DNA from: Perkinsus olseni
Taxonomy: Eukaryota > Perkinsozoa > Perkinsida
Direction of reading: 5' to 3'
Assembly (NCBI GenBank): GCA_013115125.1
Contig: JABANN010000187.1
Span: forward strand, 1-55,139
Length of the DNA stretch: 55,139 bases
Part shown: piece by piece, positions 9,078-19,145 of the stretch
Layout: every line of letters starts with the position of its first letter
Numbering within the stretch: the stretch's first letter is position 1
Position numbers and translations under genes: made by a program
Notes under the pieces: model-generated
Seen by the model: the letters and a program-made list of their open reading frames with translations, nothing else
Told to the model about the DNA's origin: nothing
Databases searched by the model: none

Positions 9078-10657
9078 TCACTCAGGGTCTTCGAGGTGAC
9101 GGAGGGACTGCAAGTCAGGATAGCGAACGCGGAAGCCGCCAAGCATACGCTCGGGCAACTCATCCTGAACAGTGACAGAAGACCTCTCGTCAGGCAATGC
9201 GACTGTTAGAATCCCAGAAATCACACGCAGGCGCAATCTAACTCCTTCCGGAAGAGCATTGGTTATCATTAACCCTCACGTACGTCAGACTGTCCCTCAA
9301 TAACGAAACCGATATCAATGACGAGTCTCTTCGCCGCATCCGTGACCTGGAAGATCCGTAGGACAAGTCGACTAGTGTTCCCCTCTACTCACCAGTGATA
9401 CGATATGGCGTGCCACAGCGCTTGAGTAGACGTCAATCGAAGCCTCCATGTAGCGATAACCGTTATGATATTCGGTATCGATTTTAGTACCGATAATAGC
9501 CGGTGTCTCCCCAATCGCCTACACGGTAACCGATCAATCAACGTTCGCGGAGGTTCAGACAGGTGAGCGAGGCATAGCAAGTGAACAAGTCAGATCACCG
9601 ACAGCTCCAACCCTCGAGGCCTTCCAACGGGCTCGAGAAGTGCTCATTGCGTTCAGCACAGCAGCCTCCCTCCTCACAGAGGTTTTATCGAGATCAGTAA
9701 GCCTCGCCACCGACCAAACTGATTCGAGTAGTCGCCTAGTCCAGCGACCTTCGTGGTCCATGCACAACGCGTGTACCGTCATAGACGCCCAGAACCATCT
9801 CTACTTACTCGTTTCACAAACCAAGGACCCTCGACCACGCGAGGAATCACCTTCAATCGCTTGTTACGCTCATCGGTCTCCATCGCAATGAACCGATGGA
9901 AGAGTCTCGCGAAGGGCTGAGAAGGAGCGAATCTTAGGTCGACCACGGGCAAAGACAGAAAGGTCACTTTATCGGAGGTGAATATCTCGCTGCTGAGATC
10001 CACTGCAAAAGTGAGGACAAACTGGACCGGCGTCATCCGCCAGTTGACAACGAATAGAAACCTGAAGCTTTCAACTATCAAGAAGGCGTTGAAGATACTG
10101 TAAGAGCAAAAGAACAGACAAACGGTTTCTGACTTTCTTTCATTTTCTTTCCAAATCTTGTTGGCCTCGCAACGAGGGTCCTGCACAGCCGAATAAACGC
10201 CGGTTGAGGTCTGGAACGCGTCGAAAGAAACTGAAACGGCAACCTCTTATGAAGAGCCTCCTCCAGGGGAAACGAAATCTCGAAGGCCGCGTACTTACCG
10301 AGGGTCATCAACGCGGGCAGACTCGGGAACTTCTGCTGATCATACTGATAGAGATCACCGCGAACATTCACCGTAGTGCAGTCTAGCCTGTCCCTGAAGA
10401 GCCAAAAACGGTGGAGGTGATAACCAGACGAGTGACCTTTTCGCCAACGACAGTGATCGACCTTGGATTCTTTTTCAACTCGTGTTCATACCATACTCGT
10501 CAATCCGATCGCTAGATAGAACCCGCGGAACCGTCAACAGAAAATGGTATACTGCTAGGATCGAACCCACGACCTACCATGTGTTGGCAGATTCCTCATC
10601 ATTGCTCCACTGTAGACCATGCTGGAGCCCGTCCTGCACGTCCGTGTCTCCTGTCAT
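9078..10657 (-). CDS. EDR2_C (DUF1336) domain protein, copy A
   Basis: Multi-exon gene. Exon 1 (10657-10578) starts MTGDTDVQDG and ends ESANTW. Exon 2 (10393-10299) encodes DCTTVNVRGDLYQYD. Exon 3 starts at 10230 (SFDAFQTS). Later exons give FLFVVNWRM, KLKVIPRVVEGPWFVKR, IGETPAIIGTK, MEASIDVYSSAVARHIVSL, KRLVIDIGFVIEGQSD and finally DELPERMLGGFRVRYPD before the stop at 9078. These are the ordered blocks of the EDR2 C-terminal domain: VR..Y..D, R.K.IP..v.GPW.V, VG.TP.i.G.k, vDi.sS.vA, eELPErl.G..R. The plant protein's PH and START domains are absent. Copy B lies about 650 bp upstream on the same strand with matching exons. Family role is lipid-linked signalling in plants; the role here is unknown. 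Confidence 0.8.
10545..10577 (-). repeat. tRNA-like box-B segment at start of EDR2-A intron 1
   Basis: The intron opens GTAGGTCGTGGGTTCGATCC, which resembles a tRNA T-arm with a near-perfect box B (plus strand 10558-10567). The T-stem does not pair well, so it is not a functional tRNA. Confidence 0.35.
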
Positions 10658-10816
10658 AGTGGAAGCCGCAGACCCTACCACCAAATCCCATCCACCGATG
10701 GCCCAACCAACTCTACTCACCGTAATAGTGCTGCTGAAATTGAAGCTCTCTCTTATCCACATCATCATCATCTTCTTCGTCAGCGGCTCTTGCCTCCATC
10801 GCGGGTCCCAGCACCG

Positions 10817-11200
10817 TCACCAATGTTTAACAAAGACTGCTACGACAAACAACACGCCTGAAAAACTACCGACCACACCGGTATGAGTCGGACTCTCATT
10901 CATTGAAGGACCTCCTAGCAGAGCACTGATAACAACAAGAACAACAGGAGCAGTATCAAGCATACTCAAATGAAGCCCGACGACCTGGCCAATGAAAGAC
11001 TTGTGCGCAAGATTCACGCTGAAAGCCGCCATCTTCATGGGAGCGATCGAAACCACCGTAGTTGACGATTTCACCCAAACAAAGCGGATCACATGGAAGA
11101 GGCTTTGGTTTAACGCAAGCAACGGCCAAGTGAGAGACTGAAGCTGCAATTTCGTGGCGCGTGACGATACGCCGCAGACTTGGTAAGAGAATATAAACAT
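10817..11200 (-). CDS. Possible small membrane protein ORF
   Basis: ATG at 11200 opens a 127-aa frame starting MFIFSYQVCGV, with three hydrophobic stretches (PLLALNQSLFHVI, APVVLVVISALLGG, GVLFVVAVFV). It sits between EDR2_C copies B and A on the same strand. No family is recognised. It could be a gene or an accidental frame in the spacer. Confidence 0.28.
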   Translation of the reverse strand: MFIFSYQVCGVSSRATKLQLQSLTWPLLALNQSLFHVIRFVWVKSSTTVVSIAPMKMAAFSVNLAHKSFIGQVVGLHLSMLDTAPVVLVVISALLGGPSMNESPTHTGVVGSFSGVLFVVAVFVKHW

Positions 11201-11304
11201 GGATTCACCGGCAGAAATATTACAAGCGAAAAATTTACCGGCAGGAGGAATCCTAGGGTTGACCGTATGAGATACGAAAAAGGTCAAGTAATGATCGGAT
11301 TTAT

Positions 11305-12982
11305 TTACTGCTCGCTGCAATGTATTTTACGTGTCAGAGTGAGGTCCGGATACCGAATCCTGAAGCCACCGATCAGTCGCTCCGGAAGCTCATCCTAAAA
11401 TCGACAAAATCGATCACCAGGGCGTGCGCGTTCATTCACCCACATCACACTGGCCCTCTATCACGAAGCCCACATCAATGACCAGCTTCTTGGCGGCTCC
11501 CACGACCTGAAAGATCCCGGTTCACTGCACAAGAAGCCCCAACCGGTCACTCACCAGTGACAGCGTGTGCTTGGCAGCGACGCTCGAGAAGACGTCAATC
11601 GATGCTTCCACACAGCGGACTCCCGAGTGATGCTCCGTCACCAACTTCCTGCCGATGATTGTAGGTGTTTGGCCCACCGCCTGACCACCAACACCATCTC
11701 TAACGCCTCTTTTCGAGCAACTTCCAGCAGTGAGTGACCGAAATAGAATTTTCAAATATTCGCGGGCAACCCCGGCAGCTTCGGCTGTACCCCGGTCTTC
11801 TATGAGGAATCTCCCGCATAATACAGTACGCGCAGTCCAAAGAGCCCGTTCGGTGTCACCGGTACAACTTTTTATCTACAGCTCCGATTGTGGACCTCAA
11901 ATTTTTTACTATCGTATTGGGTGAATCGTATGTAGTCTTCCCATGAAATGAGCTCTCCAGAAGGACGGCAGACCGCGTCATCATCCTCGGCGGCGCGAGA
12001 CTGATCGTCTCACCTTCTTGACCAGCCACGGGCCCTCCACCACGCGAGGGATGACTTTTAGCTTGGAGTTCCTGTCAGCATCGTTCAACTGTATATACCG
12101 TCGGAAGGCCACGGCGTATGGCTGAACGGGAAAACATGTCTCACAAGGATTCGAACCCGGGCTCGAGGAACACTGGCGGGCCGTCTTCCCCACTGCACCA
12201 ACCTCGTCCGATGTGAAGAGAGCGCCATTCAGATCCACTGAGTACGTCACAGCGAGCTGCAGTGGGAACATACGCCAGTTGATGATAAAGAAGAATCTAA
12301 CAGAGGAAGCAACAACTCCCGACAGGCACGATGAGTGCCATTCTCGTCGGTAGGAAGCGCATACTTCATAGGATAAAACAGCAGAGGGACGAACAAATAC
12401 GAAGGAATCTTGACCTCGAGGACGCACTTCACGGAAGAGGTCGCGAAGAATCTTTACCAGCGAGGCCGACCAAAGACTCTTCTGTAACCGAATGATACTC
12501 AGTCGGAGACGCTTCACCACGAGAAGGGTTGCCACACCCCCAGAGTACCTCTCAGGATTCTGCTTCCACAACCAATGAGCAACACAGCGTGGCTCCTCAA
12601 CAGCGCATCGGACCTCGGAGTCGGTGTAAAACAGATCGAATGATTCTAAGGGAATACACTAACGTCACTGCAGTGAAGAGGGCGCCGCCCTTACCGAGCT
12701 TCATGATGGCACCCTCGCTCGGCTGCTTCAGACGATCGACCAAGTACGTACCACCTCGCACGTTCATCGTGCTGCAGTCGATGGGGCCCCTACAAAGAAA
12801 GGAAGATGCACTGAAGAAAATGTGGTAGGAGGAAATTCTACGCATGCCGCGAGTCAACCTAAGATACCATCTTCGCTGAGGCCATCTGCTTACCAGGTAT
12901 TCTCAGCCGTTTCATCGTCGCTCTGCTGTGGTCCTTCCTTACAACCGAGAACGTCTTCGACTTTGACAGCTTCTCCTGCCAT
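11305..12982 (-). CDS. EDR2_C (DUF1336) domain protein, copy B
   Basis: Multi-exon gene from ATG 12982 (MAGEAVKVED...ETAENTW). Exon 2 (from 12789) has DCSTMNVRGGTYLVD. Exon 3 has KLESFDLFYTDSEV and AHWLWKQNP. Later exons give FFFIINWRM, NSKLKVIPRVVEGPWLVKK, VGQTPTIIGRK, CVEASIDVFSS, KKLVIDVGFVIEGQ and, after a 47-nt intron, DELPERLIGGFRIRYPD. The stop is at 11305. All EDR2_C blocks are present in order, and exon boundaries match copy A, so the two are a tandem duplication. The middle exon or exons between 12432 and 12250 are uncertain. One intron (about 12200-12130) contains a tRNA-like segment. Start choice: an in-frame stop lies a few codons upstream. Confidence 0.82.
12136..12205 (-). repeat. 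tRNA-like segment in EDR2-B intron
   Basis: Read on the minus strand, the intron begins right after the donor with a box-A-like TGGTGCAGTGG and, about 42 nt on, a perfect box B GGTTCGAATCC (plus 12148-12158). Stems are degenerate. It is best read as a tRNA-derived SINE remnant. Confidence 0.45.
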
Positions 12983-13135
12983 CTTGGGTGATGATAGCGA
13001 GGCATCCTTATCTGAGCGTTTACGCTACATCCCCATTAGCAGCCGAAAATTCACCGCAGAATCTTCAATAACCACTACGGAGTCACGGAATGGCTGCACT
13101 AGATAAGTCCTGTTGATAATGCTTGCAGCCTCATT

Positions 13136-13302
13136 AGTACGAATATCAAGAATAACTGCTGAGGTTCTTATAAAGGTAGCATAACTATTAATAAGAGTAA
13201 TAATAGTCTAATATCCTAATTGTCATTGTGTAGTATGAGTGTATATAAACAACATTAAGACCCCTAGTTATAGTACGTATATCAAGAGTAACTGCCGAGG
13301 TT
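13136..13302. repeat. Pair of 31-bp direct repeats in AT-rich spacer
   Basis: The sequence at 13136-13166 recurs at 13272-13302 with three mismatches (core ATATCAAGA.TAACTGC). Between the copies is AT-rich DNA with no open frame. This could be the footprint of a small insertion or a local duplication. Confidence 0.6.
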
Positions 13303-13312
13303 GCGGTGCTTC

Positions 13313-15445
13313 TCATTCAGGAGCATCCCTACAAAGTGTGTTGGCCGCCACGCCATGACAGAGTAAACTCCCCCCGGCTGCATTTTTCGTCAAAACACTG
13401 ATGAGCTTACTACCCTTGCTGCTGTCGCCGCCACTTCTCAGACGGAGACGTCGGAACTTCTCCGCCTCCCCATCAGACTCTTCTCCCTCCGATGCAGAAT
13501 AATACTGGTCCACGTCCAGCTCCAACTCCGCCCCTGCGCACAAACGCCATACCACTCCTTCACCAAATCCTAATTAATGCTCACCCAGCGGGGGGAACTC
13601 AACCGGCTGTACTTCCTCCTCTTCATCATCCAGCGCAGCGCCGGCCGCTAACCCCTCCGAGGGAGCGGCGGTGGGCTTTGATGGTTTAACACCTACTTGA
13701 AGAGTCCTCAGAGTTATTACAATCTGCCGCTTCCAAAAATTCAAGCGATTTCTATCATGAAGCACATGGATTATCTTAACAAAATCATCTAAAAACCCTC
13801 ACTGGAGCTCACCACGATTATTAGCTCGACAGACGAGCACGTTGCCTTTGTGAGACCTACAACAATCATGTACTGTCCAAGCAATGGTTGCGGAACATAT
13901 CCGGGAGTTAACTTGTACAACTTCGAGAGTTGGGGAGGGCTCAAGTGTTGATAGTAAGTCCTGCCTCATGACCGCTAGTCTAGTACTCTACTTGATAAAA
14001 ATCGTATCAATTTTTATGATGCTAATCAGCATTAAAACCCACAAACGCTTCCCATCCCTTCACCTTCATCTCGGGCGGCAGCTGCCATTGACGACGAGGA
14101 AGAAGCCTTCCGGTGGACCCAGTGAGCATGGACCAGCGAACTCGACAGAAACTCGGTCACATCCTCCCTGAAAACTCGACACATGCGCACCCAGACGCGT
14201 ACCAAAATTCCACCGAGAGCCCTTCAAAGACACTTCCTCGAACGCCGATACCACACCTCTCGGAACTCCGCGACTGCCGCCCACCTTCTGAGGAAAGTAG
14301 TAATCCAATCGACCGTATCGCTGACCCTTCGATCAGCTAGAGTCGACCATCCGCCCAGAAGGCTGCCAGAACGACTCCTCTGGGCTACATCACCATCTCC
14401 TGACTTGCTATGACCTCGATGAGATGCCTTATTACCTACCCGAAAAACATAGGCTATCCCTACCGACGACCGAACCTCTCGGGAACCGACGCTAAAGGCC
14501 ACAACCCAAGAAAGAAAGTGAAACCCTTGACGCGTAAGCTAGATGGCGGCAAGAGGGAGAGCTCATGATGACTCCCGTCATCCAACCCTTGGAATCGATT
14601 TTCATTCCGCGCCTTCCTTGCACGACAATGACACGCTCTAACCGTTCCTTAGCGCTCCTTACTCGCCTTCGCTGAGGAAGCACCCAGGGTCGCGGCAGCA
14701 GCAGCAGAGCGAATGATGACAACGGTCTCCAATACAGTCGGGAATACTCCTCTGCACCTGATAGGAGAAAATGATCGACGAAGTAACTAGGGAAGGTAAG
14801 GGACGGCGTTGAAAGCTCCCCAGCGAGTACGATACGGAAGTTATGCTCGCACGACTTGTGCAAAACAACCGATGATTCACGAGAAATGTGGTATTAAGCA
14901 GCCTGTAAGGAAGAAAGTGCAACCAAAATGCCGACTGAGACGGCATAGTGGTCTCATTTTTCACGCCGCATGCTGATTCCCGTTTACGTTGCCAATACTC
15001 GGCAATGATCAAGTGAGCAGCTGGAATGGACAGCAGCGCCGCTGCAGCAGCGGAATACCACACCTCCAGCTAATCGTATCATGGCGCTGCCGCCAGTATT
15101 GCCGCACACAGGACACTTCCTCCGAGAAGAAAGCCCAAGCGACGCCAAAGGAATACAGAAACGTATTTGCCCGTTCTGAGGCTACATTGATCTTGCGATA
15201 GCAGCATGCTTCTGTAAAAAGAATATGCAGCCATACGGACGTTATTTACTACCTCTGCAAGACGCTATCAGGGTCAACATCCCCACTCTCCCATCGGGCC
15301 AAAAACTCGGCATTACAAAACGATACAGCCTGAAAGTCATACTATCATCCGTCAGTCGCAGTAGACGGGCTGAGGTCACCTTGTAGACAGCTTCCCCACC
15401 CAGGAAACGGTACAGCGGCGCCAAGTGGATCCTTATCAACCTCAT
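13313..15445 (-). CDS. Multi-exon protein, unrecognised, acidic C-terminus
   Basis: A run of coding-like exons on the minus strand. The ATG at 15445 starts MRLIRIHLAPLYRFLGG. An exon near 15200-15040 reads INVASERANTFLYSFGVAW then SEEVSCVRQYWRQRHD, followed after a short intron by SAHLIIAEYWQRKRES. A middle part near 14410-14220 reads DTVDWITTFLRRW and EFREVWYRRSRK, joined in phase to EDVTEFLSSSLVHAHW. The end is acidic (LDDEEEEVQPVEFPPLG, then DVDQYYSASEGEESDGEAEK across a 51-nt intron), with the stop at 13313. Whether all exons form one gene or two is not certain. No domain could be named. One intron carries a motif shared with the 34-kb and 53-kb inverted-repeat elements. Confidence 0.45.
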
Positions 15446-15891
15446 ACCGCGCTGTTGCTTAGCCTGAAGAAAAATATAATTCTCTCCCAGACGGAATGCT
15501 TAGACGAACAAAATCAGACATTCTGCCGTTCCTTTGGGCATCGCAAAGAAAGGAAGTTCAAGGCAGATAACCTTTCACAAGTTCCAGTGTATTTGAGTAA
15601 CTTCATGGCAATCATGTCTATTCGGCATCGGCATTCACACCAACTACCCGTCGCGTGTCAATGACACAACATACGCGTCGTCTCTCCGACCAACGACCCT
15701 CTTAGCCCGTCCAAGATACTACTTTATCTTTCTCCGCCCGTACAAGATACTGCTGCTGCACCCAAGGGGAGAAGGACATTATAACCTCGTCAAGTATCTT
15801 CTCCAACCTCAACGCTTGTTGGGTCGCCCGAGCATTGTCGCCAGAGCTCACTAAGACAATCACTCTTCCTTTATACGTTTATTCATACATG
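15446..15891. other. Spacer, no gene seen
   Basis: Pyrimidine-rich sequence with repeated CCGTACAAGATACT-like words near 15710-15750. No convincing frame on either strand. Confidence 0.4.
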
Positions 15892-16440
15892 TCAATTTAC
15901 TAATACCACATTTCCCCCTACACTCGCTGGAACGGCGACAACTAGGAGCACTTCCTGACGGACGGCGGCCCGCCATTGGACTCTTCCCCTGCCCTTACAA
16001 GCTCGTTGCACGTACGGCATCGACTCTTCAACTTGCAGCTTCGCCCAGCTTACTAGGAACTTCAACCGTTTCAAACCTGAGCACTTCAAACTTGGCGCTG
16101 ATGCCACCGCGAGGCCCTATTCCGCTGACAACAGTTGGTGTTCCAATACACCACCACTACGACACTGCCATAACCTAGCCGATCGAAAGCCGATCGAAAT
16201 AGTAGCAAATCGATAGTGCGGTTGGTGGTTGATCGAACAACACAGAGAGAGTGGTGAGCGCCCTGGGACAGTAGCAGACTTACTTGGTCGCCCGCCGGAC
16301 AGCATACCCTCCACTTCGCTAACCTTCCCTGACATCAACTCCTTACAACCAGGACCACTAACTACCGCGGCCCGACTATATTACCGGAATGTCCTCGAGA
16401 GCTCCCCTTGCTGCCGTCACTGCCAAACATGGTCTGATTG
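15892..16440 (-). CDS. Possible small multi-exon gene, unrecognised
   Basis: On the minus strand, frames resembling exons are MSGKVSEVEGMLSGGRP, ending at a GTAAGT donor near 16283, and GPRGGISAKFEVLRFETVEV then a frame ending in VGGNVVLVN at 15892. I could not find junctions that are all in phase. This is a weak call based on codon-like composition and splice motifs. Confidence 0.25.
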
Positions 16441-16630
16441 ACATCACCCGAGTGATCACTCGTGCACATATCCCCTTCTGCCTGAGTAACAGTCACTACT
16501 ACTCATTGCCAGCTCTGGTTCTTAGACAACAAGACGAAACGAAAACACCATGAATAGGAGAACGAACGAAAGTTCAGAAAATGCCATTCACCGGGACTGT
16601 CGAGGTGGCCTCGTTAGTCTCTTGGCCATT

Positions 16631-16668
16631 CACCACCACCACCACCACCACCACCACCACCACCACCA
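16631..16668. repeat. (CAC)n microsatellite
   Basis: Twelve to thirteen CAC units. It could encode poly-His on the plus strand, but no supported plus gene covers it. Confidence 0.95.
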
Positions 16669-16675
16669 TCACCAT

Positions 16676-17548
16676 TCAAGACCGGCGGGATAGCCGCGAA
16701 GCACAGCAAGGGTTCATTATATTACAGCTTTCACTTCCCTCTGCCCCCGATCCCTCATGTACTTCCACGCTGTCCCTGCTCCCACAGCCGCCGCACCGAC
16801 CACCGCTAGAGGAGAAGTAAACACCTGCAGGGGAAATTTCGGAATTCAACCAAGACGGTGACGGGTGAAGGTAGAAGCCAACACAGGGAACCGTCCCTTT
16901 GTCAACGTCATTTACGAGGAAGCGATCCCAAGCGAAGTTGCAACGGAGAGTAGACCAAGCTGACCAGCCTGTAATAACTAGAAGCAACAAGAGACGAATC
17001 CCAAGCTGCCCGGAATACTACAGCAAAGGTGCCCACAGCAGCAGCAACTCCTCCAGTAGCAGCACCAATGTAACCTGCGGATAGAGTCCATCGCCAGCCG
17101 ACATCGAAGACCAAGACCAGTCGTTACTCTTCTGTTTCGTCTCGCTTTTCAGTGAAGCTAAATACTCCTGCTCGTACTCGTCGTCGGGGTCATCCTTCCA
17201 ACTCTTACCTCCTGAAAGCAACGACCAGAACTTCGATAAACAGAAAATCCATTGCGGAAGCAGCTATGGTTCTCATAAAGCGGTTCTCACGAAAGGGAAT
17301 TGTGAATCCTGGGATTCACAAGTAGGGACAACTTAGTCTACTCGAGCATATCAAAGGTTGAAACTAGGAAATCTCAAGCTGAATCCCCTCTCGTTATTAC
17401 TTCCTTTCCGCCGGGCTTTATCTATCTGATACACTATCTCCTTCTCAATACGCTCGTCCCCCTCATCAACTTCCTCCTCAGAATCTGTGCTCTGTCGCTT
17501 CTCTTCGGGGATGTCTTTCGATGATGATGACAATGAATCGCCCGGCAT
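16676..17548 (-). CDS. Small multi-exon protein with one hydrophobic segment, unrecognised
   Basis: From ATG 17548: MPGDSLSSSSKDIPEEKR, then a highly acidic stretch ending near a GTAATA donor. Next comes SWKDDPDDEYEQEYLASLK and KQKSNDWSWSS. After a TATCCGCAG acceptor comes YIGAATGGVAAAVGTFA, a Gly/Ala-rich likely membrane helix, and after a further intron WSAWSTLRCNFAWDRFLVND and a Ser/Gly/Cys tail. Exons are joined by eye. A 47-bp piece of the WSTLRCNFAWD exon recurs as noncoding DNA at 18968-19014. Family unknown. Confidence 0.42.
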
Positions 17549-17815
17549 CGTCAAACAAAGCTTCCAACATCAACGTAACCGTCTCGGCACAGCAGACAGG
17601 AAAGCGTCGACCAGGATCCCCCTGATGCTCTGGTCTTCGAGAGTACTTGAAGATCGCTGATGATCAGATCGCCTTCCGATATCAACTCCATCAACACAAC
17701 AATATATAACCAAGATTGACATCATTATCACCATGGTTATTATTATGATAACCCCTACCGCCTCTTCAGAACATCGAACAGGCGATAAATAGAATACATC
17801 GATTAACATGACACA

Positions 17816-18841
17816 CTAGTCGAGAGGGTCGAAAGGGTCATCAACATCTACCAAGGGGAGTACAACTTCCCTTCCCAATCCATCAACAGTCTCCTCTCCG
17901 AGATGTATCCTCCACATACCACTGTTAATACAAATGTAAATGTTGTCCACCCGAAGTGGACTTATTTTCATAATCCCCTCCGCCGTTGCCAACTCAGGTG
18001 TCCATATCGACAGCCCATCGGAAGAACTGACGATTGGCGGAGGCCGATGATCAGACCAGCCATACGAAGAGCAATCTTCGCAAACAAGTACACCGGGAAA
18101 TGGAAAGCTGACGAAGGATTTATCAATGAGCGACTCGAACGTAATAGCAACTGATCCTGTGATTCCCTTCTGACCCTCTGCTAAAGTTAGCATACCCTCC
18201 ACCATCACTCTCCCAACCGCAGTTACCGCCTGCTTTCGGAAAGGGCCCTTCACAGGCAGACTGGGGAAGGGCAGGCCAGCAGGCCTTGCAGGCTGGCTCT
18301 CTACCTCTTGACTAGCCTCGGTCCTCGTCTCTTTACGAAGTGAACCCGAAACCCCCGAGAGCGTCCCCAGGCGTGAAGCGTTAACCCAAGTGAGGTTGAG
18401 TGGGCAACGCAGGTCGTAGACTTTCCTATTCTCGGCCATGCGAGCCTCCAGGTACATCGTAAGGGTGTCGTCTTTGATACAGAAGGGGATACGTAATGCT
18501 CGGTCATGGGCCTCGACAGCAGAGCGAGGGAAATAATGATGCCTGTGAATATAAAAGCACCTTCCAGGATCCACTTTAGTTCGGAAAGTCGTCCGACCGT
18601 AAGGCTCAGTCCGGCCTCTCGCAATGGTCCAACTTCTCCCCTCTTGATCGGTGTAGGCGACAGCCGATATTTGCGGAGTAAAGGACAAAGCAACGACGGT
18701 CATATCCGGCCAGCACGGCGTCGTGAGGTGAGAAGCGTGTCCAGCGTAAACGCCCGGGCCCAGGTTTACTCTCGTGGAGGTTGTAGAAGAGAGACTCTCA
18801 CAAACTAACACGATAGACCATAGAAGGCGAAGAATGGTCAT
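17816..18841 (-). CDS. Secreted protein, single exon, unrecognised
   Basis: Uninterrupted 341-aa frame from ATG 18841. MTILRLLWSIVLVCESLSS is a clear signal peptide. The body has about eight scattered Cys (CWPDMTV, GRCFYIH, IPFCIKD, DLRCPLN, VCEDCSS, YICINSG), predicted beta-rich, with a Pro-rich linker near residue 185 and an acidic end (DVDDPFDPLD). No repeat or membrane anchor. It is the last supported gene of the minus-strand block. The lack of introns sets it apart from the housekeeping genes and matches the Cys-rich secreted family, though the modules are not shared. Function unknown. Confidence 0.7.
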   Translation of the reverse strand: MTILRLLWSIVLVCESLSSTTSTRVNLGPGVYAGHASHLTTPCWPDMTVVALSFTPQISAVAYTDQEGRSWTIARGRTEPYGRTTFRTKVDPGRCFYIHRHHYFPRSAVEAHDRALRIPFCIKDDTLTMYLEARMAENRKVYDLRCPLNLTWVNASRLGTLSGVSGSLRKETRTEASQEVESQPARPAGLPFPSLPVKGPFRKQAVTAVGRVMVEGMLTLAEGQKGITGSVAITFESLIDKSFVSFPFPGVLVCEDCSSYGWSDHRPPPIVSSSDGLSIWTPELATAEGIMKISPLRVDNIYICINSGMWRIHLGEETVDGLGREVVLPLVDVDDPFDPLD

Positions 18842-18905
18842 GGTAAATTGGCATGGAAACTAACTCATCTGGAACCGCGAATTTCCGGTATTCCGAAATC
18901 GGCAT

Positions 18906-18960
18906 TCGGTTAAACGACGGAGCTATCCCAAGTGAAGGGATAGCTCCGTCGTTAAACCGA
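18906..18960. repeat. Inverted repeat, 24-bp arms, 7-nt loop
   Basis: Left arm 18906-18929 and right arm 18937-18960 are reverse complements with one mismatch (core ACGACGGAGCTATCCC), loop AAGTGAA. It lies 65 bp upstream of the secreted-protein start and would form a strong hairpin. Confidence 0.9.
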
Positions 18961-18967
18961 TGGGATT

Positions 18968-19014
18968 ACCAAGTGAAGTTGCAACAGAGGGCAGACCGAT
19001 GTGACCAGCATGTA
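18968..19014. repeat. Duplicate of an exon piece from 16925-16972
   Basis: CCAAGTGAAGTTGCAAC and the following GACCAGC.TGTA match 16925-16972 with about eight differences over 47 bp. The 16.9-kb copy is inside the minus-strand exon WSTLRCNFAWD; this copy has no gene context. Confidence 0.6.
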
Positions 19015-19041
19015 TTCCGGTATTGGGAGGACCAAGTAAGG

Positions 19042-19145
19042 ACGGAGAATTTCCGCTTTTCTGAGATGACCGAGCTACCGTGAGAAGGAGGAGGAGGCAT
19101 GGCGTGCTTAATTAATCGATCCTGAGACTCAGAGTCAACACTAAG
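19042..19145. repeat. Dispersed repeat, copy 1
   Basis: GAGAATTTCCGCTT, ACCGTGAG, CTTAAT.AA and CTGAGACT occur in the same order here and at 22070-22165, with similar spacing. Unclassified noncoding repeat. Confidence 0.6.

Noticed and set aside
16581-16820. Poly-His protein on the plus strand
   Set aside because: The frame is produced by the CAC microsatellite and lies opposite the better-supported minus-strand exons.
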